From contig JAKANT010000176.1 of the NCBI GenBank assembly GCA_021823635.1, forward strand, positions 1-5,063: a stretch of DNA of 5,063 nt, written 5' to 3'. This document shows positions 1 to 5,063 of this stretch, in pieces. Made by a program: the position numbers and the translations under genes. The notes under the pieces are model-generated. The model was not told the DNA's origin, did not search any database, and saw nothing but the letters and a program-made list of their open reading frames with translations. Source of the DNA: Pseudomonadota bacterium (GTDB lineage: Bacteria; Pseudomonadota; Gammaproteobacteria; Burkholderiales; Burkholderiaceae_F). The stretch's first letter is position 1. Every line of letters starts with the position of its first letter.

Positions 1-318
1 ATCAAGTTCGCGCGCGCGAAGGGCTTGCCGCGCTCGCGCGTGATCGGCGTGCACCTGCTGAAGAACATCCTGATTCCGCTGGTCACGGTGATCGGGCTGG
101 AGCTGGGCTCGGTGATCGCGTTCGCGATCGTGACCGAGACGATCTTCGCCTGGCCGGGCATGGGCAAGCTGGTGATCGATTCGATCTTCCAGCTCGACCG
201 CCCGGTGGTGGTGGCCTACCTGCTGCTGATCGTGCTGATGTTCATCCTGATCAACCTCGCGGTCGACCTGCTGTACTCGGCGCTCGATCCGCGCGTGCGG
301 CTGCAGGCGACCCCATGA
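1..318 (+). CDS. DppB-type peptide ABC transporter permease, C-terminal part (5' end outside window)
   Basis: Inner-membrane permease subunit that forms half of the translocation channel of a peptide-type ABC importer. The reading frame is open from base 1, so the true start lies upstream; 105 residues are visible, against roughly 300-340 for the full family. Visible residues 4-26 form the cytoplasmic coupling (EAA-type) loop, with ARAKGLPRSRV followed by the LLKNILIP stretch, which docks on an ATPase subunit. Two hydrophobic membrane segments follow, about residues 24-48 and 69-92. Between them is FAWPGMGKLV, and near the end YSALDPRVR; both are typical of DppB/OppB/GsiC permeases. The stop overlaps the next start by four bases (ATGA), indicating translational coupling with the DppC-type partner. 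The family call is firm; whether the substrate is dipeptides, oligopeptides, glutathione or something else is not determined, so no symbol is given. Confidence 0.95.
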   Translation: MKFARAKGLPRSRVIGVHLLKNILIPLVTVIGLELGSVIAFAIVTETIFAWPGMGKLVIDSIFQLDRPVVVAYLLLIVLMFILINLAVDLLYSALDPRVRLQATP

Positions 319-1211
319 GCGCGCTGCCGGCGCATGCCGATTCGCCGCTGGCGCGCTTGGCGCGCGAGTTCGCGGAAAGCAGGCTCGCGCTGCTGGGCCT
401 GGCGCTGCTGGCCGCGGTGCTGGTGATCGCGCTGGCCGCGCCGTGGATCGCGCCGCAGAACCCGTACGACTTGGGCCGCCTCGACCTGCTCGATGCGCGT
501 CTGCCGCCGGGCGCGCGCGCGGGCAACGGCGCGATGACCTACGTGCTCGGGACCGACGGCCAGGGGCGCGACATGCTGTCGGCGATCATCTACGGGCTGC
601 GCGTGTCGTTGTACGTGGGCGTGGCAAGCGGCGCGATCGCGCTGACGATCGGCAGCCTGCTCGGCGTGCTGGCGGCGTACGTCGGCGGACGCTTCGAGCA
701 GTTCCTGATGCGCGTGGTGGACATCCAGCTCGGCTTTCCCGCCATCCTGGTGGCGCTGATCCTGCTGGCGGTGCTGGGCAAGGGCGTGGACAAGATCATC
801 GTCGCGCTAGTGACCGTGCAATGGGCGTATTACGCGCGCACCGCGCGCGCCGCTGCCTTGGTGGAGCGCAACAAGGAATACATCGAAGCGGCGCGCGCGC
901 TCGGGTTTTCGTCCGCGCGCATCGTGCTCAGGCACCTTCTGCCAAACGCCGCCCCGCCGCTGATCGTGGTCGGCACGGTGCAGGTCGCGCACGCGATCGC
1001 GCTCGAAGCCACACTTTCGTTCCTCGGCCTGGGGCTGCCGCCGACCGAGCCGTCGCTGGGACTTTTGATCGCCAACGGCTACGAGTACCTGCTGTCCGGC
1101 AAATACTGGATCAGCGTGTACCCGGGTGTCGCGCTGCTGGTCACGATCCTGGCGATCAACCTGGTTGGCGACCAATTGCGCGACGTGCTGAACCCGAGGC
1201 TGGCGCGATGA
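315..1211 (+). CDS. DppC-type peptide ABC transporter permease
   Basis: Second inner-membrane permease subunit, 298 residues, the usual length for DppC/OppC. Residues 20-45 give the N-terminal helix typical of the OppC N-terminal domain, followed by a periplasmic segment with the family motif LGTDGQGRDMLS at 78-89. Further hydrophobic segments lie near 96-120, 136-155, 158-176, 212-236 and 266-287, giving about six membrane passes. The coupling loop is YIEAARALGFSSARI (189-203) continuing to HLLPN, a good EAA motif for contact with an ATPase. SFLGLGLPP (235-243) and the C-terminal DVLNPRL are also family hallmarks. The start is the ATG of an ATGA overlap with the upstream permease; a CAGG about seven bases upstream may serve as ribosome binding site. 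The protein should pair with the upstream DppB-type permease. Family assignment is secure; substrate is unknown. Confidence 0.97.
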   Translation: MSALPAHADSPLARLAREFAESRLALLGLALLAAVLVIALAAPWIAPQNPYDLGRLDLLDARLPPGARAGNGAMTYVLGTDGQGRDMLSAIIYGLRVSLYVGVASGAIALTIGSLLGVLAAYVGGRFEQFLMRVVDIQLGFPAILVALILLAVLGKGVDKIIVALVTVQWAYYARTARAAALVERNKEYIEAARALGFSSARIVLRHLLPNAAPPLIVVGTVQVAHAIALEATLSFLGLGLPPTEPSLGLLIANGYEYLLSGKYWISVYPGVALLVTILAINLVGDQLRDVLNPRLAR

Positions 1212-1291
1212 CGAACCGCCGTTGTTCCGCCGCAGCGGGCGGCGCGCTGTGGCGCGTGCGAAGCGCCTGAAGCGGCACGGATCGCCTTGCG
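1212..1291 (+). other. 80-base gap between permease and ATPase genes, with a doubtful 20-codon ORF
   Basis: This is the only real spacer inside the transporter operon. An ATG at 1208, overlapping the DppC stop as ATGA, opens a 20-residue frame (MTNRRCSAAAGG...) that ends in TGA at 1268-1270. That frame is the same one used by the ATPase gene starting at 1292, so one stop codon separates the mini-ORF from a fused longer start. The stretch also contains a small potential hairpin, CCGCC (1227-1231) with GGCGG (1238-1242), with no T-run, so it is not a convincing terminator. The mini-ORF has no recognisable domain and could be chance; no function is claimed. Confidence 0.3.
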
Positions 1292-3231
<1,940 letters not shown>

Positions 3232-3238
3232 AAACGCG

Positions 3239-4198
3239 ATGACCGGACACCATCCGATCGAGATCCGCCCGCCCGACCTGGCGCCGTTTCGGCACGGCAA
3301 CACCGGCGTCGATTACGTGCACGTCTTCGATTCCGGTCGCGCCGGGCCGACCGTGATGCTGCAGGCGCTGACGCACGGCAACGAATTCGCCGGCGCGATC
3401 GCGCTGATCGATCTGCTGCACGAGGGGTTACGGCCGAAGCGCGGCCGGCTGATCGTCGCCTTCGCCAACGTGGCGGCGTTCGCGCGCTTCGATTTCGACG
3501 ATCCGGACGCATCGCGCTACGTCGACGAGGACTACAACCGCGTGTGGGCCGACGACGTGCTTTTCGGCGCGCGCGACTCCGTCGAACTGCGCCGCGCGCG
3601 CCAGCTCGTGCCTTTCGTCGACGCCGCCGATTTCCTGCTCGACCTGCACTCGATGCACGAGCCGTGCCGGCCGATCATGGTGTGCGGGCAGGCGCGCAAG
3701 AACGCCGATCTCGCGCGCGCGGTCGGCGTGCCCGCGGACCTGCTGCTCGACACCGGACACCCGGCCGGGCTGCGCATGATCGAGCGCGGCGGCTTCGGCG
3801 ATGACGCGAGCCCCAAGAGGGCGCTGCTGATCGAGTGCGGCCAGCACTGGGAGGCGCGCGCGGTCCAGGTGGCGCGCGACACCGCGCTGCGTTTCCTGCG
3901 CGCGGTCGGCGCGGTCGATGACGGGTGGATCGCGCCGCGGCTGCGGCTGGCGCCGCCGCCGGTGCAGCGGCTGATTCGCGTCACCGAAGCGGTGGTGGCG
4001 CGATCGATGCAGTTCCGTTTCGCCGGCGAGTACCGCGGGCTGGAAGTGATCCCGCACGCCGGCACGCCGGTCGCCTTCGATGGCGACACCGTGTGGCGCA
4101 CGCCGTACGACGACGCCGTGCTGGTGATGCCGTCGATGCGGCACCTGAAGCCCGGCACGACGATGGTGCGGCTGGGGCGGTACGACAGCGACGGGTGA
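3239..4198 (+). CDS. Succinylglutamate desuccinylase/aspartoacylase family zinc hydrolase
   Basis: Predicted cytoplasmic zinc-dependent amidohydrolase, 319 residues from this start (324 if it begins at ATG 3224). Numbering from 3239, the zinc site is HGNE (46-49) plus His137 in DLHSM, the HxxE...H pattern of the M14-like AstE/AspA fold. DEDYNR (96-101) matches the Asn-Arg substrate-binding motif, and Glu199 in IECGQHWE is the likely general base. The last ~80 residues are a beta-rich C-terminal domain, as usual in the family. Known members remove an acyl group from N-acyl amino acids (N-acetylaspartate, N-succinylglutamate), but close relatives beside peptide transporters are mostly uncharacterised. 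No signal peptide is visible. The gene starts seven bases after, or overlaps, the ATPase stop, so it is almost certainly part of the importer operon and probably processes the imported compound. It is not called astE because no other arginine-degradation genes are seen. It ends with tandem stops TGA TAA. Confidence 0.9.
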   Translation: MTGHHPIEIRPPDLAPFRHGNTGVDYVHVFDSGRAGPTVMLQALTHGNEFAGAIALIDLLHEGLRPKRGRLIVAFANVAAFARFDFDDPDASRYVDEDYNRVWADDVLFGARDSVELRRARQLVPFVDAADFLLDLHSMHEPCRPIMVCGQARKNADLARAVGVPADLLLDTGHPAGLRMIERGGFGDDASPKRALLIECGQHWEARAVQVARDTALRFLRAVGAVDDGWIAPRLRLAPPPVQRLIRVTEAVVARSMQFRFAGEYRGLEVIPHAGTPVAFDGDTVWRTPYDDAVLVMPSMRHLKPGTTMVRLGRYDSDG

Positions 4199-4204
4199 TA
4201 AATT
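4196..4204 (+). promoter_or_regulatory. Candidate extended -10 promoter element for the lipoprotein gene
   Basis: TGATAAATT, overlapping the tandem stop of the hydrolase gene, is the most AT-rich stretch of the spacer. It resembles an extended -10 (TGn followed by TAAATT, four of six matches to TATAAT). It sits about 30 bases before the GTG start, at a sensible distance for a short leader. No -35 resembling TTGACA is visible at the expected spacing, so this remains a weak candidate; read-through from the transporter operon is equally possible. Confidence 0.3.
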
Positions 4205-4224
4205 CGACCGCTCTTCGTCAGGTT

Positions 4225-4229
4225 GAGAG
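4225..4229 (+). promoter_or_regulatory. Ribosome binding site supporting the GTG start at 4235
   Basis: GAGAG lies five bases upstream of GTG 4235, a normal spacing, and supports this non-ATG start; the encoded protein begins directly with a lipoprotein signal peptide. The same bases can pair with GCTCT at 4210-4214, so the site could be partly hidden in a small hairpin. Confidence 0.5.
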
Positions 4230-4234
4230 CCCCG

Positions 4235-5063
4235 GTGAAAACACGTTCGAGAGCGGCCGCGCTCGCCGCGGCATTCCTGCTGGCGGCCTGCGGCGGCGGC
4301 GAGCCGGCGCCGGCACCGACCGGTGTGGCCGCGACTGCCCGCGACGGCACGATCGCCGTGACGTGGAACGACGATCCGGCCGTGCAGTACTGGCTGTTCG
4401 TCTCCGCCAACGCCGCGCTGACGAGCGAGAACTTCAACCAGTTTCCCGATGCGCGCGTGGTGCGCAACGTGCGCTCGCCGTACGTGCTGTGCGGCTACCC
4501 GAACGGCCGCACCGTGTACCTGACGATCAACGGCCGCATCGACGGCGGCCCCGGCGGGCCGGGCAGCCCGACGCTGGCCGTCACGCCGCGCGCCGCAGGC
4601 ACCGATTGGATCGTGGGCAGCGCGCCCAACACCGATTTCAACGGCGCGGGATATGCGCCGATCACGACCTGCATGCCCTCGGGCCTGCCGAGCGGCATCT
4701 TTGTCGCCGTCGGGCCGAACGCGGCGATCGCCTCCAGCACCGACGGCCGCAGCTTCACCGCGCGCGCGGCGCCCGCCGGTTTCACCGCTGACCTGCACGC
4801 GGTGGCTGCCTACACCGCGAGCCTGAACAACCCCTCCAGCCCGAACACGAAGATCGTGGCGGTCGGCGCCGGCGGCGCGTCCCTCGTCAGCGCCGACGGC
4901 GTGACCTGGAGCGTAGGCGCACCCTTCGACGCCGCGGCGCCGTCGTGGCGCGCGATCACCACCTTCGGCGCCACCTTTATCGCGGTGGGCGACGCCGGCG
5001 CGATCGCCACCAGCACCGACGGTGTGGCCTGGACCGCGCGTACCTCCAACGCGACGGCCAACC
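4235..5063 (+). CDS. Secreted lipoprotein with FN3-like region and beta-propeller repeats (3' end outside window)
   Basis: Predicted lipoprotein of unknown function; 276 residues are visible and the frame is open to the window end. MKTRSRAAALAAAFLLAAC gives a basic N-terminus, a hydrophobic core and a lipobox LAAC with lipid-bearing Cys19. Gly20 after it, rather than Asp, favours outer-membrane sorting. A GGGEPAPAPT linker leads to a fibronectin-III-like region, about residues 28-118 (PTGVAAT...DGTIAVTWN). From about 125 onward there are repeated blade-like units, each with a strand ending in (V/I)AVG followed by a Gly/Ala-rich turn and SxDGxxW/F, as in Ycf48/Hcf136-like or BNR-repeat propellers. 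A full propeller would need several more blades beyond the window. The GTG start is chosen because GAGAG is correctly spaced and the signal peptide starts there. The gene lies 36 bases after the hydrolase in the same direction; nothing ties it functionally to the importer. The annotation is by fold resemblance only. Confidence 0.85.
   Translation, partial: MKTRSRAAALAAAFLLAACGGGEPAPAPTGVAATARDGTIAVTWNDDPAVQYWLFVSANAALTSENFNQFPDARVVRNVRSPYVLCGYPNGRTVYLTINGRIDGGPGGPGSPTLAVTPRAAGTDWIVGSAPNTDFNGAGYAPITTCMPSGLPSGIFVAVGPNAAIASSTDGRSFTARAAPAGFTADLHAVAAYTASLNNPSSPNTKIVAVGAGGASLVSADGVTWSVGAPFDAAAPSWRAITTFGATFIAVGDAGAIATSTDGVAWTARTSNATAN
4697..5041 (+). repeat. Three propeller-blade repeats within the lipoprotein gene
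   Basis: Three related protein segments are visible: residues 155-177 (IFVAVGPNAAIASSTDGRSF...), 206-225 (KIVAVGAGGASLVSADGVTW) and 247-269 (TFIAVGDAGAIATSTDGVAW...). Their starts are about 51 and 41 residues apart. The first and third are also similar in DNA: GCGATCGCC is followed by nearly the same dozen bases in each, which suggests internal duplication. A fainter unit may start at WIVG (125-128). The array probably continues past the window end. Confidence 0.65.

Noticed and set aside
1227..1242. Possible terminator hairpin between permease and ATPase genes
   Set aside because: The stem is only five pairs and no T-run follows; a terminator here would split a transporter whose subunits must be made together.
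3925..4791. Open + strand frame spanning the hydrolase end and lipoprotein start
   Set aside because: It crosses the end of one supported gene and the signal peptide of the next in a different frame, and is Arg/Ala-rich without motifs.
3428..4798. 456-codon antisense frame opposite the hydrolase and lipoprotein genes
   Set aside because: It lies opposite the hydrolase, which has clear catalytic motifs, and opposite a signal-peptide-bearing gene. Its own translation looks like reverse-complement codon bias.

Overview
The window is GC-rich and fully coding on the + strand. Protein style and gene order suggest a betaproteobacterium, most likely Burkholderiales. This is judged from recalled family sequences, not from a search. 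No RNA gene, insertion sequence, CRISPR array or origin was seen.

Positions 1-3231 hold most of a dipeptide/oligopeptide (Dpp/Opp-type) ABC importer: the C-terminal third of a DppB-type permease, a complete DppC-type permease, and two complete ATPases of the DppD and DppF types. The gene for the periplasmic binding protein is not in the window; it may lie upstream of the truncated permease. The permease-permease and ATPase-ATPase junctions are ATGA four-base overlaps, which point to one translationally coupled transcript. The exception is an 80-base gap between the second permease gene and the first ATPase gene. It contains only a doubtful 20-codon ORF.

Immediately behind the second ATPase (3239-4198) lies a zinc-dependent hydrolase of the succinylglutamate desuccinylase/aspartoacylase family. 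It keeps the expected zinc-ligand and catalytic motifs. Its placement suggests that the importer brings in an N-acylated amino acid or peptide-like compound, and that the hydrolase removes the acyl group in the cytoplasm. The true substrate cannot be read from the sequence.

After a tandem stop (TGATAA) and a 36-base spacer, a separate gene begins with GTG at 4235 and runs off the window end. It encodes a secreted lipoprotein with a fibronectin-III-like region followed by Ycf48/BNR-like beta-propeller repeats. It appears unrelated in function to the transporter and may have its own promoter.

Overall this is a fairly ordinary nutrient-uptake operon. The points worth a second look are the hydrolase linkage, the interrupted dppC-dppD junction, the conserved cysteine clusters in both ATPases, and the repeat lipoprotein. 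I found no clear sign of an undescribed system.
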